From assembly GCA_013360485.1 (NCBI GenBank), contig JABWBN010000003.1, forward strand, positions 1 through 57,859: a DNA stretch of 57,859 nucleotides, given 5' to 3'. The position numbers and the translations under genes were made by a program. Shown one piece after another: positions 39,210-48,970 of the stretch (positions are counted from its first letter, which is position 1; the number at the start of each line of letters is the position of its first letter). Origin of the DNA: Burkholderiaceae bacterium. Its GTDB lineage: Bacteria > Pseudomonadota > Gammaproteobacteria > Burkholderiales > Burkholderiaceae_C. Under the pieces are notes generated by a model. It was not told where the DNA came from. It saw only the letters and a list, made by a program, of their open reading frames with translations, and made no database searches.

Positions 39210-40754
39210 ATGTCCAGCTTCGGCCTGTCCCCCGTTGCGCCCGCCGTGAAATTGATGTGCCGCCTGCGGCTGACCGGCAAGATGCTGTGCGTCGCCGTGC
39301 CGCTGCTGGGCGCCTTGCTCGGGGCGTACCTCGCTGCACTCGGCGTGGGCGATGCCGGCATCACGCAAGTCCTGCTGGGCACCAGCCTGACGTTGCTGGC
39401 CCTGGCCGGCTATCTGGCGCTGGGCTTCCATGCGAGCTTCGGCAAACGGCTGGCCGAGCTGCACGACGGCGTGAAGATCGTGTCGGCCGGTGATCTGTCT
39501 CACAAGATCGAGATCGCCGGAACCGACGAATTGGCGTTGATCGGCGCACTCGTCGAGGCCATGAATGGCCGGCTGTCCACCATGGTGGCCGAAATTCGCA
39601 GCAGCGCCGCACGAGTGGGCATGTCGGGCGAGCAGGTCGCCCACAGCAGCCAGGAGCTGTCGCAGCGCACCGACCAGCAGGCCGGCAGCGTGCGCCAGGC
39701 GGTGGACACCGTTCAAAACCTCGCCCAGGCCGTGGCCGCCAATGCCAACGCGGCGGGCGAACTCGATGCGCTCACTGAGCGCTTGAAGGCCCGGGCCGAA
39801 TCGGGCGGTGCCGCCATGCGCCACTCGGTCGAAGCCATGTCCGGGCTCGAAGACAGCTCCAAGCGCGTGGGCGAGATCATCGGTGTCATCGACGGCATCG
39901 CATTCCAGACGAACATCCTCGCGCTCAATGCAGCGGTCGAAGCCGCCCGAGCCGGCGAGGCCGGCCGTGGCTTTGCCGTGGTGGCCGCGGAGGTGCGCCA
40001 GCTTGCTCAACGCTCGGCTTCGGCCGCGGCGGAGATTCGTCAGCTCATCGCACGATCGAGCGAACAGGTCGACGGTTCGGTCAGGCAGACACGCGAGGTC
40101 GGACGCTCGCTCGACGAACTGGTCGACGGCGTGCGCACCGTCTCCCAGGCGCTGCGCAGCATCGCCCAGGCCAGTGCCCGTCAGCGCGACGACCTGCAGC
40201 AGGTTTCGACCAGCGTGGCCAGCCTCGACGAAATCACGCGCCGCAACGCCGAGATGGTCGACGTATCCCAGGGTGCCTCGCATGACCTCGTCGCTCGGGC
40301 CAAGACGCTTACATCCGCAGTGGCCAACATCCGCCTGCGCCAGGGCAGCGCCGATGAAGCGCGCGCGCTGGTGGTGCGCGCCGTCGAGCTGGTGAAGCAG
40401 CGCGGGGTGCACGGCGCGTCCGAGCAATTGCACTCGCGCCAGGCCGGGTTCGTCGACCGCGATCTCTACATCTTCATCGTCGACCGCCAGGGCTACTACC
40501 GGTTGCACGGCTCCAAGCCGGCCACCGAGGGCAAGCGGGTGCACGAGATCTCAGGCATCGACGGCGACAAGTTCGTGCGCGACGCCTGGGCCGCAGCGCC
40601 CGGAGAGGGTGGCTGGGTCGAGTACGACATCGTCAACCTCGAAACCGGCGCTGTACAGCCCAAGGCGTCGTTCGTGGTGCAAATCAACGACCAGCAACTG
40701 CTGGGTTGCGGCATCTACCGACAGACGGACAAGACACCGACTGCGGCTGCCTGA
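39210..40754 (+). CDS. Methyl-accepting chemotaxis protein with C-terminal Cache-like domain
   Basis: A 514-residue transducer. Two membrane helices near the N-terminus ([20 protein letters not shown] and [16 protein letters not shown]) are separated by only a few residues, so there is almost no periplasmic sensor. HAMP-like and coiled-coil signalling regions follow, with the hairpin tip [20 protein letters not shown] that contacts CheA/CheW. After the signalling domain there is an extra C-terminal domain ([33 protein letters not shown]) resembling a Cache fold, placed in the cytoplasm. The start [11 protein letters not shown] was chosen over 39117. A similar tail occurs in the MCP at 46612. 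Confidence 0.9.
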   Translation: MSSFGLSPVAPAVKLMCRLRLTGKMLCVAVPLLGALLGAYLAALGVGDAGITQVLLGTSLTLLALAGYLALGFHASFGKRLAELHDGVKIVSAGDLSHKIEIAGTDELALIGALVEAMNGRLSTMVAEIRSSAARVGMSGEQVAHSSQELSQRTDQQAGSVRQAVDTVQNLAQAVAANANAAGELDALTERLKARAESGGAAMRHSVEAMSGLEDSSKRVGEIIGVIDGIAFQTNILALNAAVEAARAGEAGRGFAVVAAEVRQLAQRSASAAAEIRQLIARSSEQVDGSVRQTREVGRSLDELVDGVRTVSQALRSIAQASARQRDDLQQVSTSVASLDEITRRNAEMVDVSQGASHDLVARAKTLTSAVANIRLRQGSADEARALVVRAVELVKQRGVHGASEQLHSRQAGFVDRDLYIFIVDRQGYYRLHGSKPATEGKRVHEISGIDGDKFVRDAWAAAPGEGGWVEYDIVNLETGAVQPKASFVVQINDQQLLGCGIYRQTDKTPTAAA

Positions 40755-40785
40755 GCGAGCCCAGGCGCCGAAAGGACGGCGGTCG

Positions 40786-41286
40786 TCAGCGGCGCCCGCG
40801 CAGAATCCTGCGGCTCAGTTTGTATTGACCTGCGTCGGTGAGCCGCAGCGCGATCAGGTGCCGGCGATCGTCCTCATCGTGCTCAAAAGTCGCAACCACC
40901 TGGACCAGAGTGGATCGCCCCTCGCGACGGCACTCCACCGAATGGAAGTCATACTGAGCATGGTCGTCATTGAGCTCGGAAATCGACACCGTGCCGACCA
41001 CCACCGAACCCTGTTGCTGCGTCGCATGCGCAACGCGCTGCACGTAGAGTTCGCTTCCAGCCCCGTCGTACACGTCACCGACGATCACCCGGAAGTACCC
41101 TTCGCGCCCTTCGGCTTTCCACGCCCCACAGCGCTGGACGGAGCGCCACACCACCGATAGCCCCGCGACCTGGTCGACCAGAATAGATTGCGCCGCCTGC
41201 GCAGAAACACTCAGGAGGGCCACAACCGCGGCCGGAACGAGCCACCTCACCACTTCGCGCTTGACGCTTCGCTGGGCTGCTTCCAT
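40786..41286 (-). CDS. Small exported protein, candidate immunity protein
   Basis: A 166-residue protein with a Sec signal peptide (WLVPAAVVALLSVSAQA), predicted periplasmic, with two cysteines in the mature part (QRCGAWKAE and SVECRREG) that could form a disulfide. No domain recognised. Its 5' end overlaps the 3' end of the amidase gene by 40 bases, so it is translated with it. An exported partner coupled to a signal-less amidase is the arrangement of type VI effector-immunity pairs; function is inferred only from that. Confidence 0.65.
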   Translation of the reverse strand: MEAAQRSVKREVVRWLVPAAVVALLSVSAQAAQSILVDQVAGLSVVWRSVQRCGAWKAEGREGYFRVIVGDVYDGAGSELYVQRVAHATQQQGSVVVGTVSISELNDDHAQYDFHSVECRREGRSTLVQVVATFEHDEDDRRHLIALRLTDAGQYKLSRRILRGRR

Positions 41287-41828
41287 GAGATCTCCGAGTG
41301 GCGATATACGTCAGTGCGTGCCAGCCGCAACGTATGAAGCAGTTCAGTAAGTAGCCACTGCAGCGATGTCTGCTGCGCATCTGTCAGCGGCTCAAAGACG
41401 TTATTGGGAGCCTGAGACACCACCTCGATACCGATCGAGTCGCTGTTTGCTGGATACCGGCGCGGGTACTCCTTCCGAGACTCGACGCGCCCGATTCCAG
41501 AGCCGACCCGCTTGCCCCGCAGCGCCTGAAGCTCTGCCGGCGCGCACGATCTTTCCGCAAGACAACGCGACTTGATCTGCCCAACATGATGCGTCTTCCT
41601 GTAGAGCGAAGCCGTTTGAAAAATCGTTCCGTCCTTGTCAATCAAGAAGTGCGCACCACTCGATCCAGGTCGGTCATAGCTGCTCAGTGTGGATGCTGCA
41701 GTAGAACTGCCTGTTTGGTGCACGACGACAGCATGAACCACTGGCAAGTCACCGCGCTCAATGCCGCTTCGTAGCGCCAGCCGCACCCTGGAACTGACAA
41801 CTTGTCCTCGATCGTCGATTGAAAGCAT
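41247..41828 (-). CDS. N-acetylmuramoyl-L-alanine amidase (Amidase_2/PGRP), likely effector-type
   Basis: A 193-residue zinc amidase domain that cuts the bond between muramic acid and the peptide stem. Zinc-ligand histidines are in AVVVHQTGSSTAAST and DVYRHSEISWK; SSGAHFLIDKDGTIFQTASL and PANSDSIGIEVVSQAP complete the PGRP core. No signal peptide is present, and the HQTGSS/AHFLIDKDG/NSDSIGIE pattern is one I associate with type VI secretion amidase effectors. The start at 41828 has GGGAGGG upstream; the track start at 41873 lacks support. Base composition appears lower in GC than the neighbours. No vgrG, PAAR or other secretion genes are in the window. Confidence 0.85.
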   Translation of the reverse strand: MLSIDDRGQVVSSRVRLALRSGIERGDLPVVHAVVVHQTGSSTAASTLSSYDRPGSSGAHFLIDKDGTIFQTASLYRKTHHVGQIKSRCLAERSCAPAELQALRGKRVGSGIGRVESRKEYPRRYPANSDSIGIEVVSQAPNNVFEPLTDAQQTSLQWLLTELLHTLRLARTDVYRHSEISWKQPSEASSAKW

Positions 41829-41967
41829 GATCCCTCCCATCAAAGCAAACGGCCGGCAGATGCGAGCTTGCATCGTCGTTGCTGGGCAGAGTCTAGCTGC
41901 GTTGCCGTGGCCGATCTGACCACAAACTAGGGGGCCGCCAACGGCCTCACGCCCCCTTCCGCCGTCG

Positions 41968-44900
41968 TCAATCCCGATCGGCCGCAGCCGGCTGAGGAAG
42001 AACGCCGCTGGCCGGTTGTGGCGTGGGTGCCACGACGGGCTTCTTCTCCCGGACCAGGTAGCTGTACAGCACCGGTACGACGATCAGTGTCAGCAGCGTC
42101 GAGGTGATGACCCCGCCGATGATGGCGCGGCCCATCGGGGCCTGGAGTTCACCGCCGTCGTTGAAGGCCAATGCCAGCGGCAGCATGCCGAACACCATGG
42201 CTGCGGTGGTCATGATGATCGGGCGCATGCGGATGAGGCCAGCCTGCAGCAGTGCATCGGCCATCGTCGCACCGGCCTTGCGGGCATGATTGGCAAAGTC
42301 GACCAGCAGGATCGCGTTCTTCGTCACCAGACCCATCAGCATCACCAGGCCGATCATCGAGAACACGTTCAGGGTCGAGCGCCAGAACAGCAGCGCCAGC
42401 ATCACGCCGATCAACGACAGCGGCAGCGAGGCCATGATCGCAACCGGTTGCAGGAAGCTGCCGAACTGGCTGGCCAGAACGATGTAGATGAAGATCACCG
42501 CCAGCGCCATCGCCGACAGCAGCCCGCCGAAGGCTTCGGCCTGCTGCTGCATCTGGCCGCCCACGTCGAAGCTGTAGCCCGGTGGCAGCGTGGTCTCCTT
42601 GATGAGCTTCTGCACGTCGGCGCCCACCTCGCCGGATGAGCGGCCCTGCACCCCGGCAAACACGGCTTCACGCCGCTGCAGGTTCTGGCGGCGGATGATC
42701 TCGGGGTTGAACACCGACTCGACGGTGGCCACGCTGTCCAGCGTGATCGGGGTGCCATCCTTCGCAAAGGCCACCGGCAGGCCGCGCAGTTGCTCCACTC
42801 GTTCGCGCTGGCTTTCGTTGAGTCGCAGCACCACGTCGACCTGGTCGCCGTCGGGCGTGGTCCAGTAGGTTGCGGTTTCGCCATTGACGTAGGCGCGCAG
42901 CGAAGATGCCAGTTGCGGCGCCGTCAGCCCCAATTCGCGCACGGCGCCCGGCTTGAGCTTCACGGCATAGGCCGGCAGCCCCGGCTTCACCGACAGTTCC
43001 ACGTCGACGACGCCCGGAATCTTCTTGACCTTCTCCGCAAAGTCGGTGGCCACCTGGGCCAGACCTTCGGCATCGTTGCCCAGTATGGCGATGTAGATGG
43101 GGCGGTCGAAGCCCACGGCCGCATCGGTGCCCGGAATGCGCGCGATCTCGGCGCGTATGGCCTCCTCCACCTCCTTCTGGCTGCGTTGGCGTTCCTTGCG
43201 CGGCTTGAGCGCGATGTTCAGCCATGCCTGGTTGCGCTGGCCTTCGCCGCCCACCCATGTGGAAACGGTATCCACTTCGGGCATGGCGCCGACGATGGAT
43301 TCGATCTGGCGCACCTTCGCATCGCTGCGCTCCAGGCTGGAGCCCACCGGCATGCGCAGCGTCAGCTGGGTGAAGCCCTGGTCCGTCTGCGGCACGAACT
43401 CGCTGCCCACCAGAGGTGCCAGCCCGATCGCGGCCACGAAGCTGAAGACTCCGGTGGCCAGAACGACGCCACGCGGGGTCAGCGTGGCGCGCCGCAGGCG
43501 CCGGGGGGTGGCGGGGTCGCGCCGGCCAGCCGCGTCGAAACCGCGACCGAACGCGGGCAGCCACAGCCGGTAGCGTCGCCCGGAGAACGCCCAGCGGATC
43601 ACCCGCTCGTACACGCGGTGCAGCACGTCCATCGCGCGGTCAGTGGCTCGGACGAGGTGGCCGAGCACAGGCAGGCGCTTCAGGTGCTCGCTGGGTGGGT
43701 CTTTCCAGATGCTGGAGAGCATCGGGTCGAGCGTGAAGCTGACGAACAGGCTCACCAGCACCGCCACCACCACCGTGATCCCGAAGGGATAGAAGAACTT
43801 GCCGATGATGCCGCCCATGAACGCCACCGGCACGAACACGGCACAGATGGCGAAGGTGGTGGCCATGACGGCCAGCCCGATTTCCTCGGTGCCCTCGCGC
43901 GCAGCACGCAGGTGGTCCTTGCCCAGGTGCACGTGGCGCACGATGTTCTCGCGCACCACGATGGCATCGTCGATCAGCAGCCCGATGCACAGGGACAGCG
44001 CCATCATCGTCATGAAGTTCAGCGTGAAACCGAACGCATAGACGGCGATGAAGCTGGAGATCACCGCGATGGGCAGCGTCAGCCCCGTGATGATGGTCGA
44101 GCGCCAGGAGTGCAGGAACAGGAAGACGATGGCCACCGTGAGCAGCGCACCCTCGATCAGCGTGTGGCGCAGGCCGTCGAGCGAATCCTTGACCCAGTCG
44201 CTGCTGGCGTACACAAGCTTGAGCTCGACGTCGGGCGGGAGCGACTTGCGCACCTCGTCCATGGCCTTCTTCACGGCGTCACCGGCGGCCACGATGTTGG
44301 CGTCCTGCTGCTTGTACACGTTGAAGTTGATGGCGCGCTGGCCGTTGATGCGCGCCGTCGAGTCGGCCTCCTTCTCGCGTTCGACCAGCGCGCCCAGGTC
44401 CCCGAGCGTGAGAACCAGACTCCCACGACGAGCCACAACGACCGATTGCAGCGCCTTCGGGTCCCGCACCTTGCCCTCGACGCGCAGCAAGGTGTCTTGG
44501 ATGCCGTCGCTGAGCAGCCCCACCGGTTGATCGGCGTTGGCCTCGCGCAATGCGGTCGCGATCTCGGCCGGCGTCACGCCGTACGAACGCAGGCGCACCG
44601 GGTCGAGGTCGATGCGCACCTCGCGCACCGTCAGACCGCTGATTTCGACGCGTGCCACGCCCTCCACGCGCTGCAGCCGCTTGCCCACCACCTGCTCGCC
44701 GAGCAGCGAGAGCTCGCGTGCGCCGCGGGTCTTGGACACGAGCGCCAGGTTCACCACCGGCTGGGCGTTGTCGTTGTTCCAGCGTGCGATCGTGGGTGCC
44801 TTGGCCTCCCGCGGGAAGCCCGCCTGCACTGCAGCGATGCGGTCGCGCACCTCCTGCATGCCGCGGCCCATGTCGGCATCGAGCGAGAACTCGACACTCA

Positions 44901-45171
44901 TCTGCCCCCTGCCCTCCAGGCTGCGCGAGGTGATGCGCTTGACCCCGGCGATGCTGTTGACGGCCTCTTCAACCGGCTTCATCAACTCGCGCTCCACCGC
45001 TTCGGGCGAAGCCCCCGGATAGCCGATCTCGACCCATGCCCCGGGAAACGTGATGTCGGGCATCTGCTCGACGCCCAGTTTGGAATACGAGAACAGACCC
45101 AGCACACACAGGGCCACCATCACCATGGCGGCAAACACCGGGTTCTGGATCGAGACGCGGGTCATCCACAT
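41968..45171 (-). CDS. RND-family efflux pump inner-membrane transporter (HAE1/MdtB-type)
   Basis: A 1,067-residue proton-driven pump that exports drugs or other amphiphiles through a tripartite complex. The AcrB-type signatures are there: VSIQNPVFAAMVMVALCVLG at the N-terminus, PDITFPGAWVEIGYPGASPE, and membrane helix 4 with ALSLCIGLLIDDAIVVREN (the Asp pair of the proton relay). The second half repeats the fold (VTKNAILLVDFANHARK). A roughly 60-residue insertion (GFDAAGRRDPATPRRLRRAT) lies before the second-half helix. The start MWMTRVSIQNP has AGGAG 6 bases upstream. The adaptor gene ends 31 bp upstream. No outer-membrane channel gene is nearby. Confidence 0.95.
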   Translation of the reverse strand: MWMTRVSIQNPVFAAMVMVALCVLGLFSYSKLGVEQMPDITFPGAWVEIGYPGASPEAVERELMKPVEEAVNSIAGVKRITSRSLEGRGQMSVEFSLDADMGRGMQEVRDRIAAVQAGFPREAKAPTIARWNNDNAQPVVNLALVSKTRGARELSLLGEQVVGKRLQRVEGVARVEISGLTVREVRIDLDPVRLRSYGVTPAEIATALREANADQPVGLLSDGIQDTLLRVEGKVRDPKALQSVVVARRGSLVLTLGDLGALVEREKEADSTARINGQRAINFNVYKQQDANIVAAGDAVKKAMDEVRKSLPPDVELKLVYASSDWVKDSLDGLRHTLIEGALLTVAIVFLFLHSWRSTIITGLTLPIAVISSFIAVYAFGFTLNFMTMMALSLCIGLLIDDAIVVRENIVRHVHLGKDHLRAAREGTEEIGLAVMATTFAICAVFVPVAFMGGIIGKFFYPFGITVVVAVLVSLFVSFTLDPMLSSIWKDPPSEHLKRLPVLGHLVRATDRAMDVLHRVYERVIRWAFSGRRYRLWLPAFGRGFDAAGRRDPATPRRLRRATLTPRGVVLATGVFSFVAAIGLAPLVGSEFVPQTDQGFTQLTLRMPVGSSLERSDAKVRQIESIVGAMPEVDTVSTWVGGEGQRNQAWLNIALKPRKERQRSQKEVEEAIRAEIARIPGTDAAVGFDRPIYIAILGNDAEGLAQVATDFAEKVKKIPGVVDVELSVKPGLPAYAVKLKPGAVRELGLTAPQLASSLRAYVNGETATYWTTPDGDQVDVVLRLNESQRERVEQLRGLPVAFAKDGTPITLDSVATVESVFNPEIIRRQNLQRREAVFAGVQGRSSGEVGADVQKLIKETTLPPGYSFDVGGQMQQQAEAFGGLLSAMALAVIFIYIVLASQFGSFLQPVAIMASLPLSLIGVMLALLFWRSTLNVFSMIGLVMLMGLVTKNAILLVDFANHARKAGATMADALLQAGLIRMRPIIMTTAAMVFGMLPLALAFNDGGELQAPMGRAIIGGVITSTLLTLIVVPVLYSYLVREKKPVVAPTPQPASGVLPQPAAADRD

Positions 45172-45202
45172 GGGCTGCTCCTGGTCGGGTGCGCAATCGC
45201 GT

Positions 45203-46387
45203 TCAACGCGTCGCGAGATTGGCCGAAGCGCTGGCCGATGCCACGGCTGCAGCCTTGCCAGCCACCACGTTGGCCTTCGCGCCCTCGCGCAGGTTGTCAA
45301 AGCGGGCGGCCAACACCTGGCTGGCAGGACCTACGCCGCTGACGACCTCGACCCGGCCGGCGGCATCGTCGCGGCGGCCCAGCGTCACCGCTCGGCGCGC
45401 AAGCGTGCCGTTCTCGATCACCCAGACGTGATCCTGCCCGGATGTATTGCCCACGGCCGGCAGCGGGACCGTCAGGCGCTGCTGCACGTCAGCCAACTCC
45501 ACCCGCGCCAGAGCGTATTGCCCGGCCCGCAGCAACTCTCGCGGGTTGTCCAGCGCGATCGTCACGCCGATCGAGCGTGTGCCCGGCTCTGCCGCCGGTG
45601 CGATGCGCGCGATGCGCCCGGGCACCGGCTGTTCGAGGCCCTCGACCCGCACCTGCACGGACATCCCGGCGGCCAACGCAGCCACTTCGTGCGTGCCGAC
45701 GCTGCCCGCCAACTCGAGATGGCGCAGGTCCACCAGGGTGTACACCGGTTGCTCCATCGTGACCTTCTCGCCAGGCACCACATGGCGCTTGGCCACGATG
45801 CCGGCGATAGGCGCCATCAGCGCGCCTTCGCGCAAACCCACACGCGTGGTATCGAGCGAGGCCTGGGCGGCGCTGTGCGCGGCCCGCGCGGTATCGAGTT
45901 GTGCGCGCGAGTTCTCCAACGCAATGGGTGAAATGAACGACTGCGACGCCAGCCGCTCATTGGAAGCATGCGTGCGTTCGGCCTGCACCAGCGAGGCGCG
46001 CGCCGATTCGAGGTTGGCCTGCCGTTCGGCCACGCGGTTGCCCAGTTCGGCCAGGTCGATGCGGCCGAGCACCTGGCCGGCGGTCACACGCTGGCCCTCG
46101 GTGACCTGCAGCGACAGCAACGCCCCGGCGGCCTTGGCGCGCACCACGGCGGTCTGCGGTGCCACCAGCGGCCCCGAGAACTCGATCTGCCGCGGCATGG
46201 CGGCCAGCCTTGGCTGCACCACTTCGGAGGGCTGGAACTCCAGCATGGGTGCGGATGCCGCTGCCGCCGGCCGCGCTGCATCCGCCGTCTTGGCTCCGGC
46301 GTTGCGCTGCGACGACATCAGCACCACGCTGACGCCGATCACCGCCACGACGGCCACGCCACCGCCTATCCATCGACCCTTGTGCAT
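45203..46387 (-). CDS. RND efflux periplasmic adaptor subunit (membrane fusion protein)
   Basis: A 394-residue adaptor anchored by one N-terminal membrane helix (GGGVAVVAVIGVSVVLM). It bridges the RND pump and an outer-membrane channel. The split lipoyl domain (AVVRAKAAGALLSLQVTEGQ and MAPIAGIVAKRHVVPGEKV), a helical hairpin with LASQSFISPIALENSRAQL and the beta-barrel region are in the expected order. The start MHKGRWIGGG has GAGGGGA just upstream; the track's 46453 is rejected. It is the first gene of a two-gene operon; the 224-bp gap upstream should contain the promoter. Confidence 0.95.
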   Translation of the reverse strand: MHKGRWIGGGVAVVAVIGVSVVLMSSQRNAGAKTADAARPAAAASAPMLEFQPSEVVQPRLAAMPRQIEFSGPLVAPQTAVVRAKAAGALLSLQVTEGQRVTAGQVLGRIDLAELGNRVAERQANLESARASLVQAERTHASNERLASQSFISPIALENSRAQLDTARAAHSAAQASLDTTRVGLREGALMAPIAGIVAKRHVVPGEKVTMEQPVYTLVDLRHLELAGSVGTHEVAALAAGMSVQVRVEGLEQPVPGRIARIAPAAEPGTRSIGVTIALDNPRELLRAGQYALARVELADVQQRLTVPLPAVGNTSGQDHVWVIENGTLARRAVTLGRRDDAAGRVEVVSGVGPASQVLAARFDNLREGAKANVVAGKAAAVASASASANLATR

Positions 46388-46611
46388 GTCTTCCCCTCGC
46401 TGTGCTGCGTCCGGTTGCCACGTGGTGCGCCCGGCGTGTGTGACCGGATGCATCGAGGCGTGCGCAGTCTAGGAGGGCGGTCGAATCGCGCGCAGTCCCA
46501 TGCGACGAACTGCAGGCTGCGGGCGATGAACTGCAGCGCCGGCCGGGAACCCGCCAGCGGCCCGCCGGTCACGCCGGAGGGTGCGCGTGGTGTCGTTGCC
46601 GCTCGAGCGGG

Positions 46612-48960
46612 TCAGGTGCCGGCTTCCGCCAGCGCACCCAGAAGGCTGTCGGCACCCTCGTCGGCAGTCGCGGCGCCGTTGGGCGCGGCGGTACTGACCC
46701 CGAGCGTGGGCTCGGCATTGCGGTGGATCGCCGCCCCAAGGAACAGCTCCGCATTCAAGCCCACGATGTATCCGCTCTTGGCGACCGGCTCGCCGCTGCT
46801 GGGGTCGCAGCCGGTGTAGTCGATCCAGCCCTGGCCACGGGCCGCTGCGGCCTGGGCTGCCTTCATGAAATGCTCCGCCATCGCGAACGTCCAGCCCGGC
46901 CGGTCGTAGACACTCTGGCCGAGCAGCGCTTCCTGTCCGGCTGCCGCGTGGCACACCCCGGAGCGATCCAGCACGTAGACAAAGGCGTCGCGGTCGACGT
47001 AGCTCACGCCGTCGTTGAATTCCTGCAAGGCCGCGTCCACACCCACGGCCTCGACCCGGGCCATCGCCCGTTCCACCAGTTCGCGGGCCTCATCGGCCGT
47101 CACCTGCCTAAGCTTCATTGACGCCACAGCCTTGCGCAGCGCCGCCGCCTGCTCCACCAGCGCCTGCGAGGCGAACCCCGACTTGCCCACCGACTCGGCG
47201 TTCTCCTGGGTGATCCGGTCCAGGCCCTGCACATGCTGGCGCACTTCGTCGAGATGGGTGTCCTGCTGCACGCTGGTATCGGCCAGGCTGCGCAGGCGCA
47301 GCGACACCTCGTTGACGATGCCGGTCACCGACGCCAGCGCACCGTGCGTGGTCTGGATGCGGTTCGATGACTCGGCCACCTGCCGGTTGCTCTGGTCGAT
47401 CAGCGTGCGCACTTCGGCTGCCGCGTCCGAGCAGCGCTGGGCCAGTTGGCGTACCTCCGAGGCCACCACGGCGAAGCCCTTGCCCGCCTCGCCCGCCCTC
47501 GCGGCCTCGACCGATGCGTTCAACGCCAGCAGATTGGTCTGGAATGCGATGTCGTCGATCACGCCGTTGACCTCCGCCACCCGGCGCGCACTGAGCTCGA
47601 GTGCCTGCACCGATTCCACGGCATCGCTCATCGCCGTGCTGCCCGCCTCGATGCGCTCGCGCAAGGTGGTGGTCAGGTCGTCCAGCGCCTCGGCGGTGCG
47701 GGCCGTGCTGCGCGAAGCCTCGCCAAGCCTGTCGACTGTGGCCAGCGACAACCTCAGCTCGGCCGCCTGCTGTTCGGTGCGGTTGGCAAGCGCCTGGCCG
47801 TCCTCGCCCATCGACTGGCCCGCCTGGCCCACGCGCACGGCGCTGCTGCGCACCTCGGCCACCATGGCCGACAACTGCGCGCTCATGCGCTCGAGGCTGC
47901 ACCCGATGCGGCCGATCTCGTCGTGGCGCATCGAGGTGATGTAACGGGAGAGATCGCCGCCGGCGAGCGCCTCGATGTCGTTGCCGAGCAGTCGCAGCGC
48001 CCTGAGATACCCGCTCACCATCGAGTGCACGGCCACGGCCAGGCCCAACCCCACGGCCAGGCAAGCCAGCACCACGGCGGCGACGACAACCGCCGCGCCG
48101 CGCGCGCGCTCGCTCAGGCGTTGCGCCAGCCGATCACCGGCCTCGGCGTGCAGTTGCACCAGACCCGCATGCGCTTGATCGGCCAGCGTCAGCATGCGCG
48201 ATCGGTCGGTATCGGCAGCGCCGGGCGCGCGTCGCGCCTGGTCGAGCCATTGCTGCATGCGCTCACGCGCACGCCCCCACGACGCCAGGCCTTCTTCGCC
48301 GGCGCGTTGCAGGGCATCATGCCGCGCCCTGAGCATGACCAGATGGTCTTCCAGCGCCTGCAAACGGGCCGGTTCAACGGTCCCGGCACCTGCGGCGGCG
48401 TCGACCTGCACGCTGACCAGGTCTTCGGCGAGCGAGGTGACCTGATCGACCTGCATCGACACCAACGACTGCGTGGACGGGCGCGGGTCGACCAGCAGGC
48501 CCGAGCCTTCGGCGACCAGTGCGGTCAACGCCTGCAGGCGACGCGACGACAAGCCCGCGACGTCGGCGCCGCTGCGCTGACGCTCGGCCTGCCACCACGC
48601 TGCCCAGCCCGATGAGCGAGACGCCTGCGCCAGGGCGTCGACCCGTGCCATGACCTCCGTCGCCCTGCGGCGGGCGACATCCGCAGCGGCGTTGGCATCG
48701 CCGGCCTGGGCACGTGCCTGCGCCAGCCGGGCCGCCTGCAACTCGAAGTCCAGCGTAGCCACGGTGCCCGTCACTTGAATGCCGGCCAGTTCGCCGCGTG
48801 CCTGAATGATGACTTGCCCGCGGTCGAGCACGACCAGCACCAACAGCACCACGAACGGCGCTGCGGCCAGAGCAGCCCCCAGCCACTGCTTTGCACGAAG
48901 CGGCCAGCGCGCCAGCACGCGCATGAAGGGCCGTGCCATCGTTTCCAACCTGTGGTTCAT
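46612..48960 (-). CDS. Methyl-accepting chemotaxis protein with C-terminal Cache-like domain
   Basis: A 782-residue transducer. The first membrane helix ([20 protein letters not shown]) is followed by about 270 periplasmic residues that look helical, the second helix ([24 protein letters not shown]), HAMP ([20 protein letters not shown]) and the signalling tip [20 protein letters not shown]. The C-terminal 130 residues ([36 protein letters not shown]) form a Cache-like domain homologous to that of the MCP at 39210. The start [11 protein letters not shown] has AAGGGA upstream; the track's 924-residue version reads through the neighbouring gene. It lies 10 bp after the upstream MCP, so they share an operon. 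Confidence 0.92.
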   Translation of the reverse strand: MNHRLETMARPFMRVLARWPLRAKQWLGAALAAAPFVVLLVLVVLDRGQVIIQARGELAGIQVTGTVATLDFELQAARLAQARAQAGDANAAADVARRRATEVMARVDALAQASRSSGWAAWWQAERQRSGADVAGLSSRRLQALTALVAEGSGLLVDPRPSTQSLVSMQVDQVTSLAEDLVSVQVDAAAGAGTVEPARLQALEDHLVMLRARHDALQRAGEEGLASWGRARERMQQWLDQARRAPGAADTDRSRMLTLADQAHAGLVQLHAEAGDRLAQRLSERARGAAVVVAAVVLACLAVGLGLAVAVHSMVSGYLRALRLLGNDIEALAGGDLSRYITSMRHDEIGRIGCSLERMSAQLSAMVAEVRSSAVRVGQAGQSMGEDGQALANRTEQQAAELRLSLATVDRLGEASRSTARTAEALDDLTTTLRERIEAGSTAMSDAVESVQALELSARRVAEVNGVIDDIAFQTNLLALNASVEAARAGEAGKGFAVVASEVRQLAQRCSDAAAEVRTLIDQSNRQVAESSNRIQTTHGALASVTGIVNEVSLRLRSLADTSVQQDTHLDEVRQHVQGLDRITQENAESVGKSGFASQALVEQAAALRKAVASMKLRQVTADEARELVERAMARVEAVGVDAALQEFNDGVSYVDRDAFVYVLDRSGVCHAAAGQEALLGQSVYDRPGWTFAMAEHFMKAAQAAAARGQGWIDYTGCDPSSGEPVAKSGYIVGLNAELFLGAAIHRNAEPTLGVSTAAPNGAATADEGADSLLGALAEAGT

Positions 48961-48970
48961 GGCGATCCCT

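Noticed and set aside
42790-45342. 850-residue plus-strand ORF
   Set aside because: Antisense shadow of the RND pump gene; His/Gln/Asp-rich translation typical of such shadows.
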